Below, piece by piece: positions 1-9,511 of a DNA stretch of 64,000 bases (within the stretch, counting starts at the first letter, position 1; each line of letters begins with the position of its first letter). The notes beneath the pieces are model-generated. The model saw nothing but the letters and a program-made list of their open reading frames with translations, was not told the DNA's origin and ran no database searches. The position numbers were made by a program, and so were the translations under genes. The DNA is from Marinomonas foliarum (GTDB taxonomy: Bacteria > Pseudomonadota > Gammaproteobacteria > Pseudomonadales > Marinomonadaceae). The stretch is taken from contig NZ_QPJQ01000013.1 of NCBI RefSeq assembly GCF_003337275.1, positions 1 through 64,000 of the forward strand, written 5' to 3'.

Positions 1-154
1 CTGCTTTATCTGTGGTAAGAAGAAGTGTATCAACTTCAGCAGTTGGCTTCTTCTACACCTGATTTGCAGTGTCGCACTTATTATCTGAATTTAGGTCTTA
101 TATCCCTTCGGTCGCCTCATGACTGAGCCTAACTAAATAACAAGAGAGCTTTTT

Positions 155-1816
155 TTGATTCTTTTCTCCCAATGTCGTTTTCGTGTGTTTGGATGTATTA
201 AATGGTCTTTATTGACGTCGCTATTGTTGAGTGCGATAGGCACGCCAATGGTATATGCAGAGGAGAGCGGGGCGACTCTCGAAACAGAAGTTGCTATTAA
301 TGCTAACGCATCTTCTGTACCTGATAGTGCAGAAAAAGCTCCTTTGGAGAGCCGTCCCGCTATAGCTCCTGTTACACAGGCTCCGAAAGGCTATGAATTT
401 TCACATCAAACCGTGATCGACTTAGCAAAGGATCTAGCGTCAGCCCCAATGAAGCCTGCAGAAATGGCTCCAAAAGCTTTGATTGATATGGACTATCCCA
501 CTTATCGACAAATCAACTTTCAACAGAACCAAGCCGTATGGGGGAATACGCCCACTAAATTTTCAGTTCAATTATTTGCACCGGGTTTTTTGTTTAAAGA
601 TTTAGTGTCGATTGATGCGGTTGAAAATGGTCGTGCTTTTCCTTTGAAGGTGTCTGAAGACTCTTTTAAAACACCGAATGATGAAATAAGTAAGCTTATT
701 TCACAGGTCGGAAAATACGCAGGTCTGCGTTTACATTATCCGATAAATACCGCCGATATGAATGATGAGTTTATTGTCTTTCAAGGGGCGAGCTATTTCC
801 GAGCGATTTCCAAAGGTCAGTCTTATGGCTTGTCGGCACGTGGTCTTGCTGTCGATGTGGCGCAGCCTAAGGGCGAAGAGTTTCCAATGTTCAAACAGTT
901 TTGGATTGAGCGCCCGTCGTCCAGCCAAGACGCTATTGTTGTACATGCATTACTTGACAGCAAAAGCGTCACTGGCGCTTATCGATTTGGTATTTATCCA
1001 GGAAAGCCAACTCGTGTCGATGTTAAAGCGACTTTGTTCCCACGAGTAGATTTAAAAAATGTAGGCATTGCACCGCTGACATCTATGTTTATGTATAACA
1101 ACTCACTTGATGGCTCTGATATTCCGGATTACCGTCCTGCCGTTCATGATTCCGAAGGTCTGCAAATCTTAACGGGTCAAGATGAAATGGTTTGGCGTCC
1201 ATTGAACAATCCCAAGTCACTGCAAGTGAGTGCTTTTAGTGATAATTCACCGAAAGGCTTTGGTTTAATTCAGCGCCATCGTGGTTTTGAAGACTACCAA
1301 GATTTAGAAGCCAGCTACCATACTCGTCCTTCTGCTTGGATTAAGCCGCTGAATGATTGGGGTGAGGGGCATGTTGAGTTGGTTGAAATTCCTTCAAACG
1401 CGGAAACAAACGACAATATTGTTACTTATTGGCAGCCTAAAGAGGGGCTGAAGAAAGGTGAGTCTTACACTTACCAGTATTTAATGACGTGGTCTAATGA
1501 CACGCCAGTTTCACTGGACTCTCCTCGAATCGTTCGTAGCGCCAAAGGTGTGAAGTTATTCAAAACGAACCCAGAAGTAGTGATCGATTTTAATAAAATG
1601 CCGGACGTAGATGTCGATGATCTCACTATCGATGCCAGCATTAGTAACGGGAAGATACTTGAAACTATCGCGGTAAAAAACCCACATAATAATGGTGTTC
1701 GCGTGTATGTGTCTTTTGACCCAGAAGATACTGCTTTGTCGGAGTTGAGAGTCCAACTTAAACAGGATGATGTGGCCGTTGCGCCGACTTGGTTATATCG
1801 TTGGATAAAGGAGTAA
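155..1816 (+). CDS. opgG: Glucan biosynthesis protein G, periplasmic
   Basis: Periplasmic OpgG/MdoG-family protein for osmoregulated periplasmic glucans (OPGs), beta-1,2-linked glucose oligomers; the family has been linked to GH186-type glucanase activity. The 553 residues begin with a basic stretch, a hydrophobic core (about residues 16-30) and a VYA-EE signal-peptidase-like site near residue 35, then a spacer before the conserved OpgG body. The best start is a TTG with AAGAGAG about six bases upstream; the next in-frame ATG would cut into the signal peptide. E. coli OpgG is about 511 aa, so the N-terminus here is slightly long. The stop lies two bases before the opgH ATG, so the two are co-transcribed. 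Assignment is firm; OpgD is the only close alternative and the opgH neighbour favours OpgG. Confidence 0.93.
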   Translation: MILFSQCRFRVFGCIKWSLLTSLLLSAIGTPMVYAEESGATLETEVAINANASSVPDSAEKAPLESRPAIAPVTQAPKGYEFSHQTVIDLAKDLASAPMKPAEMAPKALIDMDYPTYRQINFQQNQAVWGNTPTKFSVQLFAPGFLFKDLVSIDAVENGRAFPLKVSEDSFKTPNDEISKLISQVGKYAGLRLHYPINTADMNDEFIVFQGASYFRAISKGQSYGLSARGLAVDVAQPKGEEFPMFKQFWIERPSSSQDAIVVHALLDSKSVTGAYRFGIYPGKPTRVDVKATLFPRVDLKNVGIAPLTSMFMYNNSLDGSDIPDYRPAVHDSEGLQILTGQDEMVWRPLNNPKSLQVSAFSDNSPKGFGLIQRHRGFEDYQDLEASYHTRPSAWIKPLNDWGEGHVELVEIPSNAETNDNIVTYWQPKEGLKKGESYTYQYLMTWSNDTPVSLDSPRIVRSAKGVKLFKTNPEVVIDFNKMPDVDVDDLTIDASISNGKILETIAVKNPHNNGVRVYVSFDPEDTALSELRVQLKQDDVAVAPTWLYRWIKE

Positions 1817-1818
1817 TT

Positions 1819-3972
1819 ATGTTACTAAAGGACAGTGTTGCTAAGCAGGCATTGCCAAAGGTATCACCTTTGACTATGCCGCGTCATACCGTTGATGAAG
1901 AATCCCAAGCCCGTAAAAGTAGATTGCAAAGCTTTGCTGTTACGACATTTTTTGCCCGTTTATTTGTATTAATTGGGACGGTTGGATTGTCTTGGTATGG
2001 TGCAACTGAGATGTACGATGTGCTTAATACCAATGCGATTGCGGGTCTACAGTGGGCGTTCTTGGTATTGTTTTGTATCAACTTTACGTGGATCTCTTTT
2101 GCTTTTTCACAAGCGACACTCGGGTTGATCTTCCAGATTTGGCCATTTTCTAAAACTCGTAAAGAGCAAGAAGTCGATGGCGTTACGGCTATTTTGTTGC
2201 CTGTTTATAACGAAGATCCTTTGCGTATTCGTGCCAATATCCAAGCCATGCATGAGGACTTAGTAAAACAAGCACCGGGTAAGTTTGCGTTCTTTGTGCT
2301 GAGTGATACCAACCGAGCCGATGCTTGGATTGCTGAGGAACAAGCGTTTCGTCCGTTACTTAATGAAGATGACTCGGCGTGTCCTGTTTATTATCGTCGT
2401 CGCTACAATAATGCTGAACGTAAAGCAGGTAACATTGCTGAATGGGTGACCGGTTATGGTGGTGATTATGAATGCATGATAGTACTGGACGCCGACAGTT
2501 TAATGGGCGCGGATTGCTTGATCTCTCTGACTCGTCGCATGGCAGCAGAACCAGGTTTGGGTTTGATCCAAACCTTACCAACTATTATTCGTGCGAACAC
2601 TTTATATAGTCGTATTCAACAGTTTGCTAATCATTGTTTTGGCCCTATTTATGCCTCTGGTTTAGCGGCTTGGCATGGTTACTCTTCTAACTTCTGGGGA
2701 CATAATGCCATTATTCGTACCAAAGCCTTTGCTGATGCGTGTGGTTTGCCTGTTTTAGAAGGTAAAGCGCCTTTCGGTGGTCATGTAATGAGTCATGACT
2801 TTATGGAGGCGGCATTATTGCGTCGTGCGGGTTGGGGCGTGCGTTTTGATACCGACTTAAAAGCGTCTTATGAAGAAGCGCCACCTTCGCTGGTGGATGT
2901 GATTGTTCGAGATCGTCGTTGGTGTCAGGGTAACTTGCAGCACAAAGCCTTTGTATTCGCTAAAGGATTCCATTTTGCGACTCGTTTGCACTTGATCTCT
3001 GGCATCATGTCTTATCTGAGCGCTGTTTTCTGGTTGCTGTTAATCGTCGTCGGTTTTGCCTTGGCAGTTCAGGCGTATTTTGTTCGACCTGAGTATTTTT
3101 CCAATCCATCGTTATTTCCAACTTGGCCAGTATTTGACTTCGAAAAAGCGCGGTCGTTATTTGTCTTGTCTATGGCGTTGGTGTTAGCGCCTAAAGTATA
3201 TGGCTGGTTGTCTGCCATGCTGAACTTTCGCCGTTGCATGCAATTTGGTGGGCCGATCTTACTGACTTTGAGCACCTTAGTAGAGACGGTTTTATCTGCT
3301 TTGTATGCGCCGATTCTTATGTTGTCTCAATTTCAAGTTGTTTATGATGTCTTTAAAGGTCGCGACAGTGGTTGGAAGCCACAATCACGTGATGACGGTG
3401 CTACTTCATGGAAAGTCGCTGCACGTGCTCACTGCAGCCACACTCTGCTAGGTTTTGGGTTAGCAGGTGGTGCTTTGTTTCTGAGTGAAGAGTTGTTTTA
3501 TTGGTCTTTACCTATCAGCTTTGGACTGATTTTGTCTATTCCATTATCGTGGATCAGTGGTGGTGCGAAGCGTGGTAACGTCATTCATTATTTAGGGTTG
3601 ATGCGTGCTCCAGAAGAAAAGCGTCCACATTCTATTATTGTGATGCAAAGTCGATATGATGAAGCGCAAAGTGAGCTGAAGTTTGATGATGCTTTATCTT
3701 CTTTGAAACGTTTGTCATCTGATTCGGCTTTGTTTTATTGGCATTTAGCCCAAATGCCACAAGATGAGCCCAACAAAGAATTCTCCCGCGCCTGGATTTG
3801 TGCCGAATGGCAGATTATCAACAGCGAGAATATTCAAAGTTTGCTAGATCATCTTAATGAAAAAGAGTGCCTTGCCATTCTGCAGCATCGAGAGCTTATG
3901 GTGGCAATGGAAAAATATTTGCCGGAAGATAAGCGTGTAAGCGAACAGACAGAAGAGTTTGTGTTGGCTTAG
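1819..3972 (+). CDS. opgH: Glucans biosynthesis glucosyltransferase H
   Basis: Inner-membrane GT2-family glucosyltransferase that polymerises the OPG backbone from UDP-glucose. Of 717 residues, two N-terminal membrane segments (about 35-90) precede a cytosolic GT2 domain with LDAD at about 223-226 (metal/UDP binding) and a RDRRWCQGN block near 365-373 that corresponds to the acceptor-side motif of processive glycosyltransferases; several more membrane segments follow. E. coli OpgH is about 847 aa; this one has a shorter N-terminus. The ATG is chosen because AAAGGAG sits five bases upstream and immediately follows the opgG stop; a longer TTG reading would overlap opgG. A terminator follows. 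Confidence 0.95.
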   Translation: MLLKDSVAKQALPKVSPLTMPRHTVDEESQARKSRLQSFAVTTFFARLFVLIGTVGLSWYGATEMYDVLNTNAIAGLQWAFLVLFCINFTWISFAFSQATLGLIFQIWPFSKTRKEQEVDGVTAILLPVYNEDPLRIRANIQAMHEDLVKQAPGKFAFFVLSDTNRADAWIAEEQAFRPLLNEDDSACPVYYRRRYNNAERKAGNIAEWVTGYGGDYECMIVLDADSLMGADCLISLTRRMAAEPGLGLIQTLPTIIRANTLYSRIQQFANHCFGPIYASGLAAWHGYSSNFWGHNAIIRTKAFADACGLPVLEGKAPFGGHVMSHDFMEAALLRRAGWGVRFDTDLKASYEEAPPSLVDVIVRDRRWCQGNLQHKAFVFAKGFHFATRLHLISGIMSYLSAVFWLLLIVVGFALAVQAYFVRPEYFSNPSLFPTWPVFDFEKARSLFVLSMALVLAPKVYGWLSAMLNFRRCMQFGGPILLTLSTLVETVLSALYAPILMLSQFQVVYDVFKGRDSGWKPQSRDDGATSWKVAARAHCSHTLLGFGLAGGALFLSEELFYWSLPISFGLILSIPLSWISGGAKRGNVIHYLGLMRAPEEKRPHSIIVMQSRYDEAQSELKFDDALSSLKRLSSDSALFYWHLAQMPQDEPNKEFSRAWICAEWQIINSENIQSLLDHLNEKECLAILQHRELMVAMEKYLPEDKRVSEQTEEFVLA

Positions 3973-3998
3973 ACTGACTAAGGTTTAAATTTCGAATT

Positions 3999-4035
3999 CG
4001 GCGTAAAGAGAGTATTTTCTTTGCGCCGTTTTTTT
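3999..4035 (+). terminator. Intrinsic terminator after opgGH
   Basis: An 11-bp stem (CGGCGTAAAGA / TCTTTGCGCCG, one G-T pair) is followed by a run of seven T. It ends the opgGH operon. Confidence 0.88.
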
Positions 4036-4067
4036 GTATCGACTAAATCATAAAGCTGATGTGATGT

Positions 4068-4104
4068 AAAAAGGGAAATTCACTTAATAGTAATTCCCCT
4101 TTTT
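4068..4104. terminator. Second, probably bidirectional hairpin
   Basis: AAAAAGGGAAATT pairs with AATTCCCCTTTTT across an 11-nt loop with one mismatch. A-tract and T-tract flank the stem, so it can end the opgGH transcript and the leftward small gene that stops just to its right. Confidence 0.65.
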
Positions 4105-4133
4105 AACGAATCTTATTTATTCAACAGGTAGAT

Positions 4134-4559
4134 CTAGTGTCTAGAATAATCACTGGGTTTGTTATTCCGGTAGTTTTTCGTCTTGCCATGCTCTGCGGCT
4201 TTCTTGGCCTGCTTTTCTCGTACTCGCTCCGCATCTTCAAAACTCAATTCTGCTGGCTCGCGGGGTGTCTGACCTTCTGGAATGATACGCTTTCGCGGTG
4301 GCAGTTCGAACTGCTCCGATGATACGCGAGGTAGGTTTTTAAACTTATACAGATAGAAAATCTCTACTTTTTCTCGTGCCCATTCTGTCTTCTTGAGAAA
4401 TTTCACACTGGATTCAATGCTAGGGTTAGTGTTGAAGCAGTTGATGTTCAGGTAAGCGTATAAAATCTCAAAACCATAGTGATCAACTAGTTGGGTGAGC
4501 AGTTCTTGTAAACCCAAGCCATGTAGTGGATTGTTTTCGTAGTTGATCTCGTCGTTCAT
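4134..4559 (-). CDS. VF530 family (DUF2132) DNA-binding protein
   Basis: A 141-residue protein whose first ~75 residues match the VF530/DUF2132 family ([20 protein letters not shown], then a [19 protein letters not shown] block). Vibrio VF530 is a small all-alpha protein with reported DNA-binding character; its cellular role is not established. The C-terminal half is a charged tail rich in Lys, Arg, Glu and Pro, longer than the usual ~75-aa domain. It stands alone between convergent opgH and divergent nnr. Family call is good; function is unknown. Confidence 0.82.
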   Translation of the reverse strand: MNDEINYENNPLHGLGLQELLTQLVDHYGFEILYAYLNINCFNTNPSIESSVKFLKKTEWAREKVEIFYLYKFKNLPRVSSEQFELPPRKRIIPEGQTPREPAELSFEDAERVREKQAKKAAEHGKTKNYRNNKPSDYSRH

Positions 4560-4744
4560 AAAAGTATCCGATAATAAGTCAAAAATTTTAAAGGCTAATA
4601 ATGTGCCATCATACCTGTGACGGCTTAGACTTTATAGTAAAGGCTGGTGTTAGGATTTGTTCAAATACGCAATATATGTCCCTAATGAATTAATAATGGT
4701 TGTTTTAAGGGCGACACTCCTTATAAGTTGTTAGGACGTTAGAA

Positions 4745-6325
4745 ATGCAAAGGCAGAAAGCAATGGCGCAGATAAGTAAACAAGATTTTCAACTCCTTCT
4801 AACCGCAAGTGAAATGGGTGAGGCCGATATAGCGGCGGTTCAGGCTGGTGTTCCTGCTATGGAACTGATGGAGGCGGCAGGAAAGGCGGTTGCTGATGCT
4901 GTACTCGATCACTGGTCTAGGTGTTCTGTCTTGGTGCTTTGTGGGCCGGGCAATAATGGCGGTGACGGTTTTGTTGTCGCTCAACTTTTGCAGTCTGTTG
5001 GCTGGCCAGTGCGTTTGGCGTTTTTGGGTTCTGTTGAAAAATTATCGTCAGAAGCTGCGTATTTTTATCATGCGTGGCAAGGTGAAGTTGAAGCGTACTC
5101 TGTCGCTTTATTAGAGCAAACCGATTTGGTTATAGACGCTATGTTTGGTGCGGGTTTGACTCGGCCTCTAGAAGGCAAAGCCCGCGACATGATCGATGAC
5201 ATCATCGAGCGTAAAATACCTGTGTGTGCGATTGATGTTCCTAGTGGTGTGGATGGTACAACCGGTGCTGCTCTTGGCAAGATTGCTTCTGCTGAATTAA
5301 CGGTAACTTTCTTTCGAAAAAAGCCGGGGCATTTATTGCTTCCTGGCCGTAGTTTGTGCGGCAAGCTTGTTGTTGCTGATATTGGAATCCCTGTTTCTGT
5401 GTTGGACGAGTTGAATCTGCAAACTTGGGAAAATAGCCCTGAGATTTGGTGTCGAGATTACCCTTGGCCTCGTTCAGGGGGACACAAGTTTCATCGCGGA
5501 CACGCTGTAGTGTATGGCGGAGAAAATATCACTGGCGCAAGCCGTTTGACGGCTCGTGGCGCCATGCGAATCGGCGCGGGCTTGGTGTCGCTGGCTGTGC
5601 CAATTAAAGCGTGGGCAATATATGCCACGGCGATGACTAGCGTGATGGTGGCGAAATTAGAGCAAAGCCAAGAAGCGGAAGATTTTGAAGAGTTATTGCT
5701 CGATCCTCGTCACAACGCTATTGCAGTCGGGCCAGGTGCTGGCTTGGCTGGATTCGAGCGAATTCGTACACGCAAAATTGTTCTGGCAGCGCTGGCGACT
5801 AATCGTCCTACTGTGTTGGATGCTGATGCACTCAGTGCTTTTGCAGATGATCCAAAAACGCTTTTTGATGCGATCAATGGGTCTTGTGTGATGACGCCCC
5901 ATGAAGGGGAGTTCGCGCGTCTGTTTCCTACTTTTAATGAAAACACTGATATTAATAAAAGCCCTGACATTAATGAGCAATGTGCGGCTGACAAGTTAAC
6001 GCGTGCTCGACTTGTCGCCAAATTAAGTGGTGCTGTGGTGGTATTGAAAGGATCGGATACCGTCATTGCGTCGCCTGATGGCCGAGCGATTATCAACTCA
6101 AACGCGCCTGCGGATCTCGCAACCGGTGGCTCTGGGGATGTATTGGCGGGCTTTATTGTCGGATTACTTGCTCAAGGCATGTTGCCATTTGACGCCGCAG
6201 CGGCTGCTGTTTGGTTGCATGGTGAAGTGGGTAATGAGGTGGGGATTGGCTTGATTGCCGACGATTTGCCAAACCATCTTCCGAAAGTGTTATCTGCTTT
6301 TAAAACGCAGTACTTCAGCGATTAA
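4745..6325 (+). CDS. nnr: Bifunctional NAD(P)H-hydrate repair enzyme (epimerase + dehydratase)
   Basis: Repairs damaged NAD(P)H: the N-terminal NnrE/YjeF-N domain epimerises R- and S-NAD(P)HX and the C-terminal NnrD domain dehydrates S-NAD(P)HX using ADP or ATP. Residues ~1-225 carry CGPGNNGGDGF, FGAGLTRPL and DVPSGVDG; residues ~245-520 carry KFHRGHA, GASRLTARGAMRIGAG, VLDADAL, MTPHEGEF and the NAPADLATGGSGDVLAG loop. At 526 aa it has the full fused length. The first ATG has AGGA eight bases upstream; a second ATG 18 bases on is also possible. In many gammaproteobacteria this gene precedes tsaE; here it is alone and ended by a strong hairpin. Confidence 0.95.
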   Translation: MQRQKAMAQISKQDFQLLLTASEMGEADIAAVQAGVPAMELMEAAGKAVADAVLDHWSRCSVLVLCGPGNNGGDGFVVAQLLQSVGWPVRLAFLGSVEKLSSEAAYFYHAWQGEVEAYSVALLEQTDLVIDAMFGAGLTRPLEGKARDMIDDIIERKIPVCAIDVPSGVDGTTGAALGKIASAELTVTFFRKKPGHLLLPGRSLCGKLVVADIGIPVSVLDELNLQTWENSPEIWCRDYPWPRSGGHKFHRGHAVVYGGENITGASRLTARGAMRIGAGLVSLAVPIKAWAIYATAMTSVMVAKLEQSQEAEDFEELLLDPRHNAIAVGPGAGLAGFERIRTRKIVLAALATNRPTVLDADALSAFADDPKTLFDAINGSCVMTPHEGEFARLFPTFNENTDINKSPDINEQCAADKLTRARLVAKLSGAVVVLKGSDTVIASPDGRAIINSNAPADLATGGSGDVLAGFIVGLLAQGMLPFDAAAAAVWLHGEVGNEVGIGLIADDLPNHLPKVLSAFKTQYFSD

Positions 6326-6346
6326 ATATAATTTTTTAGATAAAAC

Positions 6347-6403
6347 AAAAAAGGCCTTGTTCTGCTCTCGTTATTTAAACGTTTGCGGAACAAGGCCTTT
6401 TTT
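6347..6403. terminator. Bidirectional intrinsic terminator
   Basis: A perfect 16-bp inverted repeat (AAAAAAGGCCTTGTTC and its complement, 25-nt loop) lies between the convergent nnr and formaldehyde dehydrogenase genes and gives a T-run on both strands. Confidence 0.92.
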
Positions 6404-6431
6404 AATCTAGCGTTCTAGATTAGTAGCTGAA

Positions 6432-7625
6432 TTAGCTCACCATTTTGTGAGGGTCGATAACGAATTTCTTCGCTGCGCCGCCGTCGAAATCAGCATAACC
6501 TTGTGGTGCTTGGTCAAGTGAAATCATTTGTACGTTAACCGCTTTAGCAATGTCGATCTTATCAAACAAGATGGCTTGCATTAGTTGGCGGTGGTACTTC
6601 ATAACAGGGCACTGGCCAGTATGGAATGAGTGAGACTTAGCCCAACCTAGACCGAAGCGCATGCTTAGGCTGCCTAGTTTTGCCGCTTCGTCAGTGGCAC
6701 CTGGATCTTCTGTTACGTACAAACCAGGAATACCAATCTGTCCACCAGCACGTGTCATTTGCATTGCAGAGTTCAAAACGACTGCTGGAGATTCTTGTTT
6801 GTGGTTACAACCACAAGCGTGTGCTTCAAAGCCTACACAATCCACAAACGCATCGACTTCACGATCACCAAGAATCGCTTCGATTTTGTCTTGGATATCG
6901 CCTTCTTGAGTAAGGTCGATTGTTTCACAGCCGAAAGAACGTGCTTGGTTAAGACGATCTTCCACCATGTCACCAACGATGACACAAGCTGCACCAAGTA
7001 GGTGAGCGGATGCCGCAGCAGCTAGACCAACAGGACCTGCGCCAGCAATATAAACAGTAGAGCCTGGACCTACACCAGCCGTAATACAGCCATGGTAACC
7101 AGTAGGAAGGATGTCAGACAGCAAAGTTAGGCCTTGGATTTTTTCCAGTGCTTGGTCTCTATCAGGAAATTTTAGTAGGTTAAAGTCAGCGTATGGCACC
7201 ATAACGTAGTCAGCTTGTCCGCCAACCCAGCCGCCCATGTCAACGTAACCGTATGCTGCACCTGGGCGAGCTGGGTTTACGTTCAAACAAATGCCTGTTT
7301 TACCTTCTTTACAGTTGCGGCAACGACCACATGCAATGTTGAAAGGAACCGATACTAAGTCGCCGACTTTAATGAATTCTACATCACGACCACATTCGAT
7401 AACTTCACCGGTGATTTCATGGCCAAGAACTAGGCCTTTCTCTGCAGTTGTTCGACCTCGAACCATGTGTTGGTCACTACCACAAATGTTAGTGGTAACC
7501 ACTTTTAGAATAACGCCATGATCACATCGGCGCTTGCCAATAGAAAGTTCTGGGAAGGGGATTGCTTCTACTTCGACAGTGCCGTTACCTTGATAAATAA
7601 CACCGCGGTTTGCATGATTGCTCAT
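6432..7625 (-). CDS. fdhA: Glutathione-independent formaldehyde dehydrogenase
   Basis: Zinc-dependent medium-chain dehydrogenase of the Pseudomonas putida FdhA type, oxidising formaldehyde to formate with tightly bound NAD. The length (397 aa) matches the ~399-aa family. Catalytic zinc ligands are visible at C48 (CGSD) and H69-E70 (GHE); the structural zinc set is C99, C102, C105 and C113. The nucleotide-binding GAGPVGLAAA motif sits near residue 195. The ATG has AAGGA upstream. It lies downstream of a LysR gene on the same strand, but 154 bases separate them, so it may have its own promoter. A wider aldehyde dismutase role is possible in this family. Confidence 0.93.
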   Translation of the reverse strand: MSNHANRGVIYQGNGTVEVEAIPFPELSIGKRRCDHGVILKVVTTNICGSDQHMVRGRTTAEKGLVLGHEITGEVIECGRDVEFIKVGDLVSVPFNIACGRCRNCKEGKTGICLNVNPARPGAAYGYVDMGGWVGGQADYVMVPYADFNLLKFPDRDQALEKIQGLTLLSDILPTGYHGCITAGVGPGSTVYIAGAGPVGLAAAASAHLLGAACVIVGDMVEDRLNQARSFGCETIDLTQEGDIQDKIEAILGDREVDAFVDCVGFEAHACGCNHKQESPAVVLNSAMQMTRAGGQIGIPGLYVTEDPGATDEAAKLGSLSMRFGLGWAKSHSFHTGQCPVMKYHRQLMQAILFDKIDIAKAVNVQMISLDQAPQGYADFDGGAAKKFVIDPHKMVS

Positions 7626-7779
7626 ATCGACATCCTTTTTTCTGTTGTTTTTGTTGTGCGCACGACTGGCTATTCTGTCACCAGTGAATATAAAGAGTAG
7701 CCCCTAGAGCGACATAGAAACATGCTAAAAACGACGTAAATGCACACTTCCTTATTTTGTTCCTGATAGGAACAAGACA

Positions 7780-8661
7780 TTAAGCATAGGTATTCATCAA
7801 CACATCCAGCATCGCCGCTGCGGCGACGGAGAGGTGGGATCTGGGTTGGCAGATGACGCCGACGCGTCGGCGAATTTCCGGTTCTATGACTGGTCGGCAG
7901 GTGGCCCCTTGTTCTATGGCTTGTTGTCGGCACAACGCAGGGACAACAGCGACGCCCATGCCTTCGCTAACCATGCGGCCCACAGTGGCAAGTTGGTGAG
8001 CATCAAACGCCACATTGAGTTCTATGCCTGCCTTATGGAGCGTACTTTCAATCATGGTGCGAACACTGGAAGGGCGCTGCAAGGTAATGAAATCGTATTC
8101 CAAAAGTGCTCGCCAAGAAATAGTGGTTTGGTCTTCTAATGGATGATCTTTTGGAAGGATCGCGATGAATCTGTCTTCGTAAAGGGGATAGAAAGACAAA
8201 TCCACAAGATTACTGGGTTCGAAGGAGATGCCCAGTTCCACTTGATTGTTACGCACCATTTCCACCACCACATCTGATAATACATCGTCGATGGCGACCT
8301 GAACATTGGGGTACGAAGCATGATAATTACGAATCGCTTTTGGCAGCAATGACGCAGCAAAAGAAGGCATAGAGGCGATAGTAATTTTACCAAGTTGTAA
8401 GGCAAAACGTTGTTGCATCTCGTCTTCGGCATTTTCCCATTGGGCCAACAATCGTCTGGCGATAGGCACTAGAGCTTCGCCTTCTGGAGTTAAGGCGATA
8501 TGACGTGTCGTACGAGTGAATAATTTCCCACCCAAATTATCTTCTAGGCTTTTAATCGATAGACTCAGCGCAGGTTGTGACAAGTGTAATTGCGTGGCCG
8601 CGCTGGCAAAACTCATGGACTCGGCGACAGCGAGGAAGGCTTTTACTTGTTTGACGTTCAT
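7780..8661 (-). CDS. LysR-family transcriptional regulator, divergent from scoAB-atoB
   Basis: A 293-aa LysR regulator: winged helix-turn-helix at residues 1-62 (SFASAATQLHLSQPALSLSI) and a periplasmic-binding-like effector domain from about 90 to 290. It is transcribed away from the CoA-transferase/thiolase genes across a 128-bp AT-rich gap, the usual arrangement for a LysR regulator and its target. The likely inducer is a metabolite of acetoacetate or short-chain fatty acid use (inference). It could also affect the downstream formaldehyde dehydrogenase. No convincing T-N11-A operator was pinned down. Confidence 0.9.
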   Translation of the reverse strand: MNVKQVKAFLAVAESMSFASAATQLHLSQPALSLSIKSLEDNLGGKLFTRTTRHIALTPEGEALVPIARRLLAQWENAEDEMQQRFALQLGKITIASMPSFAASLLPKAIRNYHASYPNVQVAIDDVLSDVVVEMVRNNQVELGISFEPSNLVDLSFYPLYEDRFIAILPKDHPLEDQTTISWRALLEYDFITLQRPSSVRTMIESTLHKAGIELNVAFDAHQLATVGRMVSEGMGVAVVPALCRQQAIEQGATCRPVIEPEIRRRVGVICQPRSHLSVAAAAMLDVLMNTYA

Positions 8662-8789
8662 TTAAGAATACTTCTCTTATGATTATTATTTTGAAAAACT
8701 TATTAATAAATAGAAAAAACAAATTTAATTAATTTATCTGCTTGGGTCAAACTGAAGGGAAATTAAGAATAAAAAAACAGGAGAATAAA

Positions 8790-9494
8790 ATGGCCGGTTT
8801 TGACAAAGTCGTCGCTTCTTATGAAGAAGCCATGATCGGGCTAGAAGATAATATGACGGTGCTGGCGGGCGGTTTTGGCCTGTGTGGCATCCCTGAAAAT
8901 CTGATCGCTGAAATCAAACGCAAAGGCACCAAAGGTCTAACCGTTGTGTCGAATAATTGTGGTGTGGACGGTTTTGGCTTGGGCATTCTGCTTGAAGATA
9001 AGCAGATCACCAAAATGGTGTCGTCCTATGTGGGCGAAAATGCCTTGTTCGAAAAGCAGTTGTTGGATGGTGAACTTGAGGTTGAGCTCACTCCACAAGG
9101 TACGCTGGCTGAAAAAATGCGTGCTGGTGGTGCGGGTATTCCCGCTTTTTACACGGCTACTGGCGTCGGTACGCCTGTAGCAGAAGGCAAAGAAACCAAA
9201 GAGTTTAATGGCCGTGAATACTTGCTGGAAGAAGCCATCGTTGGTGACTTCGCTATTGTTAAAGGCTGGAAAGCAGATCGTTACGGCAATGTTATTTATC
9301 GTCATACCGCGCAGAACTTCAATCCTTTGGCCGCAACTGCCGGCAAAATCACCGTTGTAGAAGTCGAAGAGATCGTTGAAGTCGGCGAGCTTGACCCCGC
9401 ACAAATTCATACCCCAGGCATTTATGTTAATCGAGTGGTGCTCGGTACATTCGAAAAACGCATCGAAAAAAGAACGGTCAAGCCAACAGAATAA
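8790..9494 (+). CDS. scoA: 3-oxoacid CoA-transferase subunit A
   Basis: Alpha subunit of a family I CoA-transferase that moves CoA from succinyl-CoA (or acetyl-CoA) to acetoacetate. The 234 residues contain the [12 protein letters not shown] glycine-rich loop near residue 25 and the [11 protein letters not shown] and SSYVGEN blocks typical of ScoA/SCOT-alpha rather than E. coli AtoD. The ATG follows CAGGAG by six bases; an upstream TTG reading lacks a ribosome site and is not used. The B subunit follows 17 bases after the stop, then thiolase, forming an acetoacetate-to-acetyl-CoA operon. Confidence 0.94.
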   Translation: MAGFDKVVASYEEAMIGLEDNMTVLAGGFGLCGIPENLIAEIKRKGTKGLTVVSNNCGVDGFGLGILLEDKQITKMVSSYVGENALFEKQLLDGELEVELTPQGTLAEKMRAGGAGIPAFYTATGVGTPVAEGKETKEFNGREYLLEEAIVGDFAIVKGWKADRYGNVIYRHTAQNFNPLAATAGKITVVEVEEIVEVGELDPAQIHTPGIYVNRVVLGTFEKRIEKRTVKPTE

Positions 9495-9511
9495 GAAAAA
9501 GAGGTTCTAAT

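Noticed and set aside
1-154. Possible end of an upstream gene before opgG
   Set aside because: All three forward frames stop within the first ~90 bases and no protein family was recognisable in them; no reverse gene was supported either.
1789-1818. Longer reading of opgH from a TTG inside opgG
   Set aside because: The ATG at 1819 has an ideal AAAGGAG spacing and fits the operon junction.
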